DNA of 64,000 bases from Ureibacillus sinduriensis BLB-1 = JCM 15800 (GTDB lineage Bacteria > Bacillota > Bacilli > Bacillales_A > Planococcaceae), in NCBI RefSeq assembly GCF_000772955.1, contig NZ_JPVO01000046.1, forward strand, positions 92,760 through 156,759. Reading direction: 5' to 3'. The stretch's first letter is position 1, and the number at the start of each line of letters is the position of its first letter. The notes under the pieces are model-generated. The model was not told the origin of the DNA and ran no database searches. It was given only the letters and a program-made list of their open reading frames with translations. The position numbers and the translations under genes are program-made. Below are positions 33,419 to 42,703 of this stretch, in pieces.

Positions 33419-33772
33419 CTATACAGGAGGAAGTGAATTGTCGCGATTTTTTTCTCCCCACTCACATAGCTGTTCCATAATGGGCAACAGTGTATTTGCT
33501 TTATGTGTGAGACTATACTCAACCTTAGGTGGAATCTGCGGATATTCTTTCCGTATAACCATTCCGTCTGCTTCCAATTCTTTCAGTTGCGTACTCAATG
33601 TTTTAAAGGTAATGGCGCCTATTTTTCTTTTCATATCATTAAAGCGGACAGGTTGTTCTTCCGCCAGGAGATAAAGAATAAGCATTTTCCACTTGCCGCC
33701 AATCACCGACAATGTATAGCCGAAAGGTGTTTCCTGGATATTACCCGCTTCTTTAAAATCCGCCATGCTCAT
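33419..33772 (-). CDS. HxlR family transcriptional regulator
   Basis: 117 residues of the HxlR winged-helix family: LSVIGGKWKMLILYLLAEEQ, MKRKIGAITFKTLSTQLKEL and the wing QIPPKVEYSLT. HxlR regulators respond to aldehydes, thiol stress or quinones. The ATG at 33772 has AAAGGAT upstream. It is divergent from the RidA gene, with the shared 105-base gap, and upstream of the quinone oxidoreductase on its own strand, so either could be its target. Confidence 0.9.
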   Translation of the reverse strand: MSMADFKEAGNIQETPFGYTLSVIGGKWKMLILYLLAEEQPVRFNDMKRKIGAITFKTLSTQLKELEADGMVIRKEYPQIPPKVEYSLTHKANTLLPIMEQLCEWGEKNRDNSLPPV

Positions 33773-33877
33773 ATCGACACTATCCTTTCTGGTAGTAGCT
33801 ATCAATAAAGTGCGTACTATTTATTTCTTTGTGTCCATTTTATACTTACTTTACTTTGAAATAAAGGAGAGAAAAAA

Positions 33878-34261
33878 ATGAAGAATGTTAAAACTTACAA
33901 TCACGACCTTTGGGATCACGGCATTACCCAAGGATACAGCGTCAATGGCACGATTTATATTTCAGGACAGTTTTCCCACGATACCGAGGGAATGTTCGTT
34001 GGCAATGGCGATATTGAGGCACAAGCTCGGCAAACACTGGAAAACCTCGATCGAGTATTGGAAGGATTTGGTGTCACGAAATCCAACCTTGCTTATGTGG
34101 AACTTTATCTAACTAATCCGCAGGAACATTCCGGGACGGTTATCGAGTTATTTAAGGAATATGTTGGAAAGCACCGCCCGGCCGGCAGCCTCATCGGCGT
34201 GACTTACTTGGCGTTCCCGGAGCAACTAATCGAGGTGAGCGCAATCGCACACGCCGATTGA
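33878..34261 (+). CDS. RidA family protein (reactive imine deaminase)
   Basis: 127 residues of the YjgF/YER057c/UK114 fold: YSVNGTIYISGQFSHDTEGM, QTLENLDRVLEGFGVTKSNL, RPAGSLIGVTYLAFPEQLIE. The catalytic Arg of the RidA subfamily is present (HRPAGS). It hydrolyses reactive enamines or imines; the subfamily cannot be settled. AAAGGAGAG precedes the ATG. It is divergent from HxlR, so it may be part of a stress response controlled by it. Confidence 0.88.
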   Translation: MKNVKTYNHDLWDHGITQGYSVNGTIYISGQFSHDTEGMFVGNGDIEAQARQTLENLDRVLEGFGVTKSNLAYVELYLTNPQEHSGTVIELFKEYVGKHRPAGSLIGVTYLAFPEQLIEVSAIAHAD

Positions 34262-34482
34262 ACGGATTATGAAGTAAGACGGAATAATGGCAACAATTAA
34301 GACAGGTTGAATTGAATTCTGGATAGTCATTAAATTATGTATGGCTATCCTGAGGATTTGCACTTTAAAGGCGGGCTAAAAATGAGGTAATGATCTTGCC
34401 CGTCTTCCTTCAATTTCTCCCACCTTACTTGGGAAGTTTATAGGGTTGATGGGAAAAGTGTGTTCAATTCCTGCGGGAGAGC

Positions 34483-35208
34483 TTACATTCTCCCAGTTTG
34501 CAATGCTTTTACCCAGTCACTTCTGCCGTTTTTTTCACTTTGCCTGATTGCTGCCTCGCGGTTGTAAGGAATAAGTATTTGTTCTATGAACCACTCATTT
34601 TCTTTTTTAGTTACTATTGTATAATTTGCATAAGGGGAACCTGACTCCATTTTATGGTACACCGGTAGTTCATCTTCATAAGCTGGAAGTCCGACACTCC
34701 CCGGATTCACAACGATTTTGCCATTAGGTAAATAGACAACCCTAGGTATGTGGGTATGTCCGCAAAAGATAATGCCCTGCGAAATTCCATGAACTAATTC
34801 CAAAATTTCATCGGTATCCTTAAGCATGGAGCCATTCGGGCCCATTACCTCCAGCATATAACGTTCATCACTAGCTGGCGTACCGTGGCAGAAGTAAAAA
34901 TCGTCGGTTTGCAATGAAAAGGGTAAAGCGGAAAGCCATTCCTTATGCTCTTCTTCCAATAAATCTTGTACATACTGCACCGTTGGATTGCCTGTATCGG
35001 CATCCAGCAAAATTCTATCGCAATTTCCACGGATGCTTCGTATATTCCCCTTTCCTAACAATTCATAAGTTTCGATAGGAAATAGCGGACCATATAGGCT
35101 GTCACCCGAATTATATATCTCCTGGATCCCGCGATTTTGAATATCCATCAGCACCGCCTGCAGTGCATCTATATTGCCATGGATATCGGAAATTACAGCA
35201 ATTTTCAT
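34483..35208 (-). CDS. Calcineurin-like metallophosphoesterase (YfcE-like)
   Basis: 241 residues: DIHGN, GDSLYGP, GNCD, HGTP and GHTH motifs of the calcineurin superfamily, which bind two metal ions. NPGSVGLPAY is the closing motif. Likely a phosphodiesterase acting on small molecules or nucleotides. GGAGGG precedes the ATG. Monocistronic. Substrate is unknown. Confidence 0.92.
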   Translation of the reverse strand: MKIAVISDIHGNIDALQAVLMDIQNRGIQEIYNSGDSLYGPLFPIETYELLGKGNIRSIRGNCDRILLDADTGNPTVQYVQDLLEEEHKEWLSALPFSLQTDDFYFCHGTPASDERYMLEVMGPNGSMLKDTDEILELVHGISQGIIFCGHTHIPRVVYLPNGKIVVNPGSVGLPAYEDELPVYHKMESGSPYANYTIVTKKENEWFIEQILIPYNREAAIRQSEKNGRSDWVKALQTGRM

Positions 35209-35341
35209 GAATTAGACCCTCCAATCATTGTTTAAAGCTATATTATATAGGTAAACCGCTACTAAAGTGCCCATGTGGATTCCTCGATTACATTCAATTA
35301 ATCCCTTCTTCCGTAACGCAGCCTCAAAATTAAGCCAAGCA

Positions 35342-36025
35342 TTACTGTTGGGTTAAGTGAATAATTAAAAATACGATAGGAGGCACCATTAATGCCGGCA
35401 AAAGATTCAAAGTATTGAATTTCTTTATATCTAAAATACTTAACCCGGACGCTAAAATCAATATACCTCCTACAATCGTAACTTCATTTAGAAGATCCAT
35501 ATTTATGGAGTTTTTCATTAACGATGCAATGAAATAAATCGATCCCTGCCAGGCAAATAATACAACTCCCGCAACAGCTATCCCGATTCCAAACGTTGAG
35601 GCTAAAACAATCGAGGTAATTCCATCCAACATTCCGTTTGCAAGCAAATACGTGTAATCCTTTTTTAATGCCGCCTCTACAGGACCTAGTATTGATAATG
35701 TTCCAATACAAAATAAAAGAATGGCACTTGATAACCCTTCTGCCAAATTGCCCTTCGAATATTTATTGACTACAGCATTAAATTTCGCTTCTAAATTAAG
35801 CCTTTGACCGAGCAATCCACCTATAGCTAAACTTACTATAAAAAGGACAGGATATTTACTGGAAGGCAAGTGCTGCACTAATGCATTTATTCCCAATCCC
35901 ATTGCCACCAATCCCATAGCCTGCATTAAAATATGATTATATTTATCTTTGATCCCCTTCTTAAAAATGCTGCCAATGAGACTACCAATTACTATCATCA
36001 CTGTATTAAATATTGTCCCAAACAT
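35342..36025 (-). CDS. DUF554 (YdfK-like) membrane protein
   Basis: 227 residues with six or seven transmembrane helices: GTIFNTVMIVIGSLIGSIF, MGLVAMGLGINALVQHLPSS, and LASTFGIGIAVAGVVLFAWQ are typical of DUF554. The family is widespread in Firmicutes and may be a transporter; the role is unknown. GGAGGAAAAG precedes the ATG. It lies downstream of the MerR terminator. Confidence 0.9.
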   Translation of the reverse strand: MFGTIFNTVMIVIGSLIGSIFKKGIKDKYNHILMQAMGLVAMGLGINALVQHLPSSKYPVLFIVSLAIGGLLGQRLNLEAKFNAVVNKYSKGNLAEGLSSAILLFCIGTLSILGPVEAALKKDYTYLLANGMLDGITSIVLASTFGIGIAVAGVVLFAWQGSIYFIASLMKNSINMDLLNEVTIVGGILILASGLSILDIKKFNTLNLLPALMVPPIVFLIIHLTQQ

Positions 36026-36059
36026 AACTTTTCCTCCGTTTGAATATTATTTCTAACCA

Positions 36060-36090
36060 AAAATATAGACCCTCCTGTTAGGGGAGGGTC
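36060..36090 (-). terminator. Intrinsic terminator overlapping the MerR stop codon
   Basis: GACCCTCC (36068-36075) pairs with GGAGGGTC (36083-36090), with TATATTTTT on the minus-strand 3' side. The stem contains the last two bases of the stop codon. Confidence 0.85.
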
Positions 36091-36907
36091 AACACTTAAT
36101 TGGTATTTGCAGTTCTGTCAGATAATCTTGTTCGCTTCCTGAAATATAATGATCGATGATTGTTCTTTCAATGGAATCCCCGGTCACCTGGAAACCATGA
36201 TCTTCAATATAGCTCAGCAAGGTTTTATAGTGCAAGGGGGAGTCGCCGTGATTCCCGTTATAATAAATACATGCATACATGCCTTCGGGAAGTGTCGTCG
36301 CTAAAGCACTTTGAATCTCCTCTTCCTCGGTTAGAATGAATATCGAATTATATTCGTTAAATTTGTTATTGAAAATATGATCAATGCTTACTGTTAAACC
36401 TACTCCCCCGATAAATATGGAGGAGTTCATATCGGATAGGTTCTCTAATTGCCGCAAGGAGACTTCCAATTGAGGTTCCGAAGTGATATTGTCCATTAAC
36501 CGCACAATTTTTCTCTCTTTGATTGCCCTTATGGATACAACCCCCAACTCCCTTATTTCTCTTGCCTGTTTTATATCTTTAATACGATTTTCAAAGCGAC
36601 GGTTCACCCGTTCCAATTCCTTAATTTTATTCTCAGTCCATTCTTTCTGCTTCATTAACAAATCCAAAAAGCCATTAATGTCCCGATGTTGCAGGTGTAT
36701 CTTGATTTCATTTAAAGAAAACCCTAACTGCTTTAAGTAGTGAATGGAGTTAAGTTGTTCAAATTGTTCGGTAGAATAATATCTGTATCCATTTTTCTTG
36801 TCGGTTTGAATAGGCTCCAGCAGTCCGATTTCATCATAGTATCTTAATGTTTTTATCGTAGTATGATGAAGTTTAGCCATCTCTCCAATTGAAAATCGAT
36901 TCTTCAT
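36089..36907 (-). CDS. MerR family regulator with GyrI-like ligand domain
   Basis: 272 residues. N-terminal MerR winged helix (FSIGEMAKLHHTTIKTLRYY), a long dimer coiled coil at about 75-115, then a GyrI/BmrR-like effector domain (about 130-270: PEGMYACIYYNGNHGDSPLH). Such regulators bind lipophilic cations and activate multidrug exporters or detoxification genes. The ATG at 36907 is chosen because AAAGGAAG stands eight bases before it; the ATG at 36913 is too close. No obvious target is adjacent except the DUF554 gene downstream. Confidence 0.9.
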   Translation of the reverse strand: MKNRFSIGEMAKLHHTTIKTLRYYDEIGLLEPIQTDKKNGYRYYSTEQFEQLNSIHYLKQLGFSLNEIKIHLQHRDINGFLDLLMKQKEWTENKIKELERVNRRFENRIKDIKQAREIRELGVVSIRAIKERKIVRLMDNITSEPQLEVSLRQLENLSDMNSSIFIGGVGLTVSIDHIFNNKFNEYNSIFILTEEEEIQSALATTLPEGMYACIYYNGNHGDSPLHYKTLLSYIEDHGFQVTGDSIERTIIDHYISGSEQDYLTELQIPIKC

Positions 36908-37165
36908 ATACATCTTCCTTTATCGATAGACTGTAGTTTCAACACCATCATACTCCATTTTATATTGTTTAACTAACTTGCTTTCTACCGACCATAGTTT
37001 CTGCTCTTTTTAAAATCTTTAGTGGCTGTTTGGTGTTTCAGAAGCGGTATCCTGCACTTAAAGTCATTCCGTGTCAAAAACATATTCAAGAAATCGCTTA
37101 AAACAAAAAGGGGGGTTATCCTTCCTTCTCATTTTTACTGCTTTTAGATGGACGCGTTCTTTCAC
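36908..37165. other. Gene-free gap
   Basis: Upstream region of the MerR gene. No gene, repeat or riboswitch is recognised. Confidence 0.5.
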
Positions 37166-37210
37166 GCAGTCATAAAAAAGTGGTGACCAACAACGCGATC
37201 ACCACTTCGA
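37166..37210 (-). terminator. Intrinsic terminator of the pyruvate oxidase gene
   Basis: AAGTGGTGA (37179-37187) pairs with TCACCACTT (37199-37207), with AAAAAA to the left as a minus-strand T tract. Confidence 0.85.
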
Positions 37211-37211
37211 T

Positions 37212-38828
37212 TTATTTTGTTTCCGGGAAGAATACTTGGGCTGTACGGATATCCACCAATGTAGGAGCCTTCGTATTGAGTGCTTCTTCCAACAGCGATT
37301 CCAGCTCGCTATCGTTGGAGGCGCGCAACCCTGTCCATCCACAGGCTTCCGCCAGTTTGACAAAATCAGGGTTGGTTAAATCCACCCCTACTTCTTTCTT
37401 CTTCGCCGCTTCGAGTTTGTCTCTTTCCATTTGCAGGCTCTCATTATTTAACACAATGACCGTAATATCCAGCCCATAACGGGTAGCTGTCAACAAATCC
37501 GCAAGCACCATTTGCAAGCCTCCGTCGCCCACTACCGCGACTACTTGTTTTTCGGGTTTTGCAAGCTTGGCAGCCATTGCGGCTGGGAGGCCAAAGCCCA
37601 TTGTCCGCCAGTAGCCGGAGAATAATACAGTTTGTTCTTTTTGACGGAAGTTGCGATTCGTCCACACCGTATTATCACCTGTATCCAGTGCAAGAATGGC
37701 ATCCGGTGCCACGGTCCGGTCAATGGCACGGATAATGCGTGCAGGGTGGGCAGGATACCCCTCGGTATTGCCTTCCTTCTCATTTTCTGCAGCCCATTTT
37801 CCTTTTACTTCCGTGCATCGGGCCACCCAATCTTCTGAGCGTGAGAATCCTTCGAGGCCCTCCGTCAAGAATGGGAGGACATCTTCTGTTTTGCCGATGA
37901 TCCCAAGTTCTGCAGGAATACCTTTTACAAATTTATCGAAATGGCGATCAATCTGGATAATCCGTGCATCCGTCGGCACATACCCTTCCGGCCACCATTT
38001 TGTACCCGCAAGAAGGACTACATCCGCTTCCTTAAATAGCTCGCCTGCATAAGGGTTGCCCCCTTCGCCAATCCCTTGCAAAACATGCGCGGAAGATTCG
38101 TCAAACAAGCCTTTTCCGCCCAAGCTTGCAAGAATGCCGGCTCCCCATAAATGAGCAAGCTTCTCCAACTCATCCGATGCTAAAGCGGCTCCGGAGCCGG
38201 CAAGGATCATTGGCCGCTTGGCAGTTTTCATAATGCGTGTCGCCTGTTCCAAGCTTTCTTTCGTGAAGATGGAAGCGCCCTCTATCACATCCGGCATCGG
38301 GCGCGGCTCCCCTTTAGCCGGCATTTCGAAAATATCTTTCGGAACGGAAATATGTGTCACAACCCGCTGGCCGAGTGATGTTCGCGCGGCTTTTTGAAGA
38401 ATTTCAATTGTCGCATCCGGACTTGCCAGATTGGCCGAATAAGCGGCAAAAGGCTTCATAAGCTCCTGCTGGTCAATGTACTGAGGATATTCCGTGCCAA
38501 TCTTGTCACTTGCCGCCTGTCCTGTGATTGCAAGGACAGGCGCTTTGTCTGCATAAGCATCACCGAGTCCATTCAGTAGATTCGTTGCACCCGGCCCCAT
38601 CGTCGCGGTGCATACGCCAAGCCCACCCGTCAGTTTTGCTTCCGCCGATGCCATAAACGCGGCCGTTGCCTCATGCTTGACCGCGATATATTCAATTTTG
38701 TCCTGCTTTGCCAGTGCATCGATGAGCCCAAGCGTCGCATCGCCCACCACTCCATATATTCTTTTTACGCCGAACAAAGACAACTGATCCAGCATCAATT
38801 CACCAACCGTTCGCCCTGTGTTTCCCAT
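37212..38828 (-). CDS. ydaP: Pyruvate oxidase-type thiamine-diphosphate enzyme (YdaP-like)
   Basis: 538 residues. The PYR domain (GDATLGLIDALAK, catalytic Glu in VKHEATAAFMA) is followed by a FAD-binding middle domain and the PP domain with the thiamine motif GDGGLQMVLADLLTA and NNES. The layout is that of pyruvate oxidase (acetate or acetyl-phosphate forming, FAD-dependent), as in YdaP of Bacillus subtilis, which is sigma-B controlled. A good sigma-B promoter is visible upstream. GGAGG precedes the ATG. Located in the cytoplasm or at the membrane face. Confidence 0.92.
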   Translation of the reverse strand: MGNTGRTVGELMLDQLSLFGVKRIYGVVGDATLGLIDALAKQDKIEYIAVKHEATAAFMASAEAKLTGGLGVCTATMGPGATNLLNGLGDAYADKAPVLAITGQAASDKIGTEYPQYIDQQELMKPFAAYSANLASPDATIEILQKAARTSLGQRVVTHISVPKDIFEMPAKGEPRPMPDVIEGASIFTKESLEQATRIMKTAKRPMILAGSGAALASDELEKLAHLWGAGILASLGGKGLFDESSAHVLQGIGEGGNPYAGELFKEADVVLLAGTKWWPEGYVPTDARIIQIDRHFDKFVKGIPAELGIIGKTEDVLPFLTEGLEGFSRSEDWVARCTEVKGKWAAENEKEGNTEGYPAHPARIIRAIDRTVAPDAILALDTGDNTVWTNRNFRQKEQTVLFSGYWRTMGFGLPAAMAAKLAKPEKQVVAVVGDGGLQMVLADLLTATRYGLDITVIVLNNESLQMERDKLEAAKKKEVGVDLTNPDFVKLAEACGWTGLRASNDSELESLLEEALNTKAPTLVDIRTAQVFFPETK

Positions 38829-39062
38829 GTTATATGAACCTCCTTCATAGATCTTTCCAGCCCATTTCCGGCCAAAGCATCTATCTTATTTTTCGTTCAT
38901 ATTATTTTTTCCCAACATGACAATGGTTAACCCTCATTTTTCCAAACGTTTGGTGAAATGAGAGGCAATCGTGAAAATCCTTGCATACGATCGGTTCATG
39001 TCCTCATTCCCAGCTTCAGCCATTTTCATGGATATTACTCAAAAAAAATGTCAGCCCATAGC
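38829..39062. other. Upstream region of ydaP
   Basis: Holds the sigma-B promoter (38908-38932) and a perfect 12-base palindrome CCAAACGTTTGG at 38942-38953. No gene. Confidence 0.5.
38908..38932 (-). promoter_or_regulatory. Sigma-B promoter of ydaP
   Basis: On the minus strand GGTTAA (38932-38927), a 13-base spacer and GGGAAA (38913-38908) match the sigma-B consensus GKTTWA / GGGWAW exactly. Confidence 0.7.
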
Positions 39063-39096
39063 AAAAAAGCATGCTTTGAGGATATCAAAACATGCT
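39063..39096 (-). terminator. Intrinsic terminator of the nucleoside hydrolase gene
   Basis: AAGCATG pairs with CATGCTT across a 17-base middle containing paired TTT/AAA; AAAAAA to the left is the minus-strand T tract. Confidence 0.7.
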
Positions 39097-39140
39097 TCTT
39101 GCAGGATGATAGGCTCCACATTTTTACATTGGAAGCAAAA

Positions 39141-40100
39141 CTACTTTAGCCTCGCCGAAATAATTTCCACTGCCTTCATAAATTCCGCGACGAATTGTTC
39201 GCGATTTACTGTGTGAAGAACGTGCACATTGGGTGCTTTATCCGTACGGTTCGTATAGTCCACAACCGTTGCTCCGGCTGTGATGCCTTCAAGCGAAACT
39301 ACAACATGACAATTTTGGCCTTCAAATAATTCCGGGTTTAATAAATACATGACGGCACAGACATCGTGAAAATGCAGTACTTGGTCATAATTTTCCTCAT
39401 GGAAAGGTGTTTTCTTCATGACATCCAAATAGTAGGTCACAAGTTGGTAAGCTTTGTCCGCAAATTCGCCGCCGATCCGCAAAATGTTTTCCGCTTCATC
39501 AATTGTGACAAATGCCTTATGCGTTACATCCAAACCACTCATGACAATTGGGATACCGGAACGGAACACGATTTCAACTGCATGAGGATCCACATATGCA
39601 TTGAATTCCGCCACCGGTGACATGTTGCCCCCGACTGCTGCACCGCCCATCCAGGAAATCCGTTCGATTTTTGGTTTCACCTCAGGATGCGCAAGGAGCA
39701 ATGCCGCCACGTTCGTTAACGGGCCGGTTGCCACAATAGTTATTTTCTCATCGCTCGTCATAATCGTCTCCAGCATGGCCGTAATAGCTGGGCGTTCGCT
39801 TACCGGCAACTTCGGCGCCGGAAACTTTACATTCCCGAAGCCGCTTTCCCCGTGAATATCTTCCGCCACTTCAAGCTCCCGGAAAAAGGGCCCTTCCAAT
39901 CCACGTGCAATTTCGACACTCGCCCCTATGTAGCTTAAGAAGGTACGCGCGTTGTAGTTTGTCTTGTCTTGCGAAATATTACCCGAACAAGTTGTGACCA
40001 ATCGCACGTCCAATACATCATCATTGGCAAATGCCAAAGTGAGCATCATTGCATCATCAATCCCCGGATCTGTATCGATTATAATTGGTAACTTCGTCAT
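39141..40100 (-). CDS. Inosine/uridine-preferring nucleoside hydrolase
   Basis: 319 residues. IIDTDPGIDDAMMLTLAF carries the DxDxxxDD calcium site of the family; also TGPLTNVAALL and FHDVCAVMYLLNP. It cleaves the N-glycosidic bond of ribonucleosides to base and ribose, for salvage. The exact nucleoside is not clear. GGGATGG lies before the ATG at 40100. Monocistronic. Confidence 0.93.
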   Translation of the reverse strand: MTKLPIIIDTDPGIDDAMMLTLAFANDDVLDVRLVTTCSGNISQDKTNYNARTFLSYIGASVEIARGLEGPFFRELEVAEDIHGESGFGNVKFPAPKLPVSERPAITAMLETIMTSDEKITIVATGPLTNVAALLLAHPEVKPKIERISWMGGAAVGGNMSPVAEFNAYVDPHAVEIVFRSGIPIVMSGLDVTHKAFVTIDEAENILRIGGEFADKAYQLVTYYLDVMKKTPFHEENYDQVLHFHDVCAVMYLLNPELFEGQNCHVVVSLEGITAGATVVDYTNRTDKAPNVHVLHTVNREQFVAEFMKAVEIISARLK

Positions 40101-40209
40101 GTAACATCCATCCCTTTTAAACTTTCAGATTGTATTCTATTTTCATTATATATCAAAAATAATCTGTTTTTGGAGATTAAAAATCAAGGTGATGGTTGCT
40201 CCATTGTCT

Positions 40210-40234
40210 GTTTACACGAAAAAGGATTGGGTAA
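40210..40234 (+). promoter_or_regulatory. Sigma-B promoter of the mechanosensitive-type channel
   Basis: GTTTAC (40210-40215), a 13-base spacer and GGGTAA (40229-40234): one mismatch in the first box, none in the second against GKTTWA / GGGWAW. Confidence 0.6.
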
Positions 40235-40278
40235 AGAAAAGTATTCCCAATCTATAATTCTATTAAGGAGTGAAGATA

Positions 40279-41940
40279 TTGGACAATAATCGCTACTGGA
40301 ACAATTTTGATTACCTTTGGGTTAAACTGCCCGACTTTTTATTGGCACTACTCGTATTATTGGTTGGATGGTTCATTGCCAAAGCAATCGAAAAGGCGGT
40401 CTTGAAGGGGCTCCGCAAAACGAGCTTGGATGACAAGGTTTTCCCCAATCGTGCAAATCGAAAGTATTCTTCTGAAAAAATAATCAGCAAGATTATCTAT
40501 TATCTTCTAATGGTGTTCGTCTTTATATTATTCTTCAACATACTAGATTTGGACATTATCGCTTCACCGCTCGTTGGCATGTTCTCCTCCATTATGGGCG
40601 CGGTGCCAAGCATTTTGAAAGCAGCGCTAATTCTTTTAGTAGCATGGCTCATCGCTACCGGGCTGAGCATGTTGATCCGAAAAAGCGGCAGCACCTTGAG
40701 AGTTCATGAAAAAATGCGCAAGTGGAATATAACAGATGATAAAGTGCAGCCCGCCGATTTGATGGATCAGGTGGCCATAGTCGTTTTCTATCTGACATTG
40801 CTGCTGTTCCTGCCAGCTGTACTCGGTGCCTTAAACCTTAACGGAATCGCCGGTCCGTTCACTGGTATGCTGGAAAGTATCCTGGCATTTTTACCTAAAC
40901 TTCTCGCAGCCGCACTCATCTTATTAGTAGGATGGTTCATCGCGAAAATCGTTCGGGATATCGTAACGAATTTCCTGCAAGCCATCGGAAGTGAAAAATT
41001 AACGGCAAAACTCGGTCTAACACGATTATTGACAGGGACAAGCCTGGCATCCGTCATTGGTACAGTGGTATTTGTCCTGATTCTCATTCCAACAGTCATC
41101 GCTGCGCTCGAGCGATTGGATATTGAAGGCATTTCCGACCCGGCCATTGCCATGCTTAACGACGTCCTGACGATGCTGCCGAATATTGCTGTCGCGATAT
41201 TCTTGGTGTTGATCGGTGTATGGCTCGGAAAATGGGTGCGCAAATTTATCTCCACTTTATTGGAACGCATTGGGCTCAATTCCTACTTCTCGGCTATGGG
41301 ACTAAACAAGCCTGCAACATCTGCCAATGGTTTGAGCTTCTCCCAAGTGATCGGCTATGTCTCGCAAGTCATTATCGTCCTGTTGTTTGTGGTGCAAGCC
41401 CTTAATATTCTTGGACTTGAGTTCATGGTTACTTTGGCGACAGCTGTCATTGCCTACCTGCCTCATGTCATTGCTGCCCTGGTCATCCTCGGAGTAGGCT
41501 TGTGGCTCGCCAGTCTTGTGAAGAAACTGCTTAGCACGATTCTTCAAGGACCGCATTATAAATTCCTTGCCACTGTTGCACAGGTAGCGATTATCGCGAT
41601 TTCAATCTTTATGGCTCTTGACCAGCTCGGCCTTGCCGCTTCCATTGTCAATGCCGCATTCATTTTAACGCTCGGCGCACTTGCACTGGCTTTCGGCTTA
41701 TCATTCGGTCTTGGCGGAAAAGACTTTGCTGCCAAATATCTTCAGAAGCTTGATCATAAAATTGAAGCGACGACGATAAACAAAGACGCCGATTCGAAAC
41801 AGGTCATGAAAGAAGCGATGAACGATATGAAGCAAGGTCCTGTTGCCGGTCCAGTCGACAAGCCGGTTCATCCGACAAACACAGAGCCGGCAAACGACCC
41901 GCTAAACCCACGCAATAACATGCTAGATGATTTTCAATAA
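40279..41940 (+). CDS. Mechanosensitive-channel-like TM-helix-repeat protein
   Basis: 553 residues with about eleven transmembrane helices. The motif LLALLVLLVGWFIAKAIEKA and its repeats (for example LLAAALILLVGWFIAKIVRD) occur four or five times, the conserved TM_helix (PF05552-like) repeat of CmpX-type proteins, ending with a soluble Pro-rich tail DKPVHPTNTEPANDPLNPRN. These are related to small mechanosensitive channels. TTG at 40279 has AAGGAG eight bases upstream. Sigma-B-like control suggests osmotic or envelope stress. Confidence 0.88.
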   Translation: MDNNRYWNNFDYLWVKLPDFLLALLVLLVGWFIAKAIEKAVLKGLRKTSLDDKVFPNRANRKYSSEKIISKIIYYLLMVFVFILFFNILDLDIIASPLVGMFSSIMGAVPSILKAALILLVAWLIATGLSMLIRKSGSTLRVHEKMRKWNITDDKVQPADLMDQVAIVVFYLTLLLFLPAVLGALNLNGIAGPFTGMLESILAFLPKLLAAALILLVGWFIAKIVRDIVTNFLQAIGSEKLTAKLGLTRLLTGTSLASVIGTVVFVLILIPTVIAALERLDIEGISDPAIAMLNDVLTMLPNIAVAIFLVLIGVWLGKWVRKFISTLLERIGLNSYFSAMGLNKPATSANGLSFSQVIGYVSQVIIVLLFVVQALNILGLEFMVTLATAVIAYLPHVIAALVILGVGLWLASLVKKLLSTILQGPHYKFLATVAQVAIIAISIFMALDQLGLAASIVNAAFILTLGALALAFGLSFGLGGKDFAAKYLQKLDHKIEATTINKDADSKQVMKEAMNDMKQGPVAGPVDKPVHPTNTEPANDPLNPRNNMLDDFQ

Positions 41941-41952
41941 CTAAAAATAGAT

Positions 41953-41980
41953 CAAGGCAGCTATTTGGCTGCCTTTTTCA
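41953..41980 (+). terminator. Intrinsic terminator of the channel gene
   Basis: AAGGCAGC (41954-41961) pairs with GCTGCCTT (41968-41975), followed by TTTC. Confidence 0.9.
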
Positions 41981-42046
41981 TTGGAAGGAGATGCTGCTTG
42001 TATTTAGGACCAACACAATATTTCCCTAACGTGTAAGTATGTAAAT

Positions 42047-42604
42047 TCAGTTTGCCCCGTCATTCAACCATCTCCCCATCACAATGGTATTGTAGTAATT
42101 GCCATCCGAAAGAAGTTTGTCCTTTTTCAAAATGCCTTCCGTCTCAAAACCTAATTTTTCATAAAGGTTGATCGCTTTTTCATTTGTTTCAAGAACATTT
42201 AACGTTATTTTTTTGATCCCGGTTGAGTCTGCCCAAGCCATCGATTCTTTTAGCAAATTTTTGCCTATCCCAAAGCCCCAATAATCCTTTAACACCCCGA
42301 CTCCGAATTCCACCTTGTGGGCAAAACGTTTTAAGAAATTCCCTTCACATCTGGAAAATCCGACGATTCTATCGTGAACCACAGCAACTAGAAACAAGTT
42401 TTTCTCACTTTCTGTATCCGTTTTGATTAAATGTTCAAACCCTTGTGCATCGATGTATGACTCACCCTTTTCCCTGTCGAGATTTTCGGTCTCCCCATCA
42501 ATTTGCAACCTGATTTCGCTCAAATCCTTGGCATCCTCTTTAATTGCCGACCTGATTGTATACGTCAGCCCATTCACACTAAATTGCTGATTGTTTATTT
42601 TCAT
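42047..42604 (-). CDS. GNAT family N-acetyltransferase
   Basis: 185 residues. YTIRSAIKEDAKDLSEIRLQ opens the domain; the acetyl-CoA loop is DYWGFGIGKNLLKESM and the last core strand reads KKITLNVLETNEKAINLYEK, LGFETEGI. This is the RimJ/RimL-like subset that modifies N-termini or small amines. Start ATG after GGGGGAG. Monocistronic; substrate unknown. Confidence 0.9.
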   Translation of the reverse strand: MKINNQQFSVNGLTYTIRSAIKEDAKDLSEIRLQIDGETENLDREKGESYIDAQGFEHLIKTDTESEKNLFLVAVVHDRIVGFSRCEGNFLKRFAHKVEFGVGVLKDYWGFGIGKNLLKESMAWADSTGIKKITLNVLETNEKAINLYEKLGFETEGILKKDKLLSDGNYYNTIVMGRWLNDGAN

Positions 42605-42703
42605 TGAGCTTCTCCCCCTTAAAAATCTTCGGCTAAGGAAAAACTTGCCGTTCTGTTTCTAGAGTTATTAATTCTATACAAACTAAAAAGGTCCTGAATT
42701 TGT

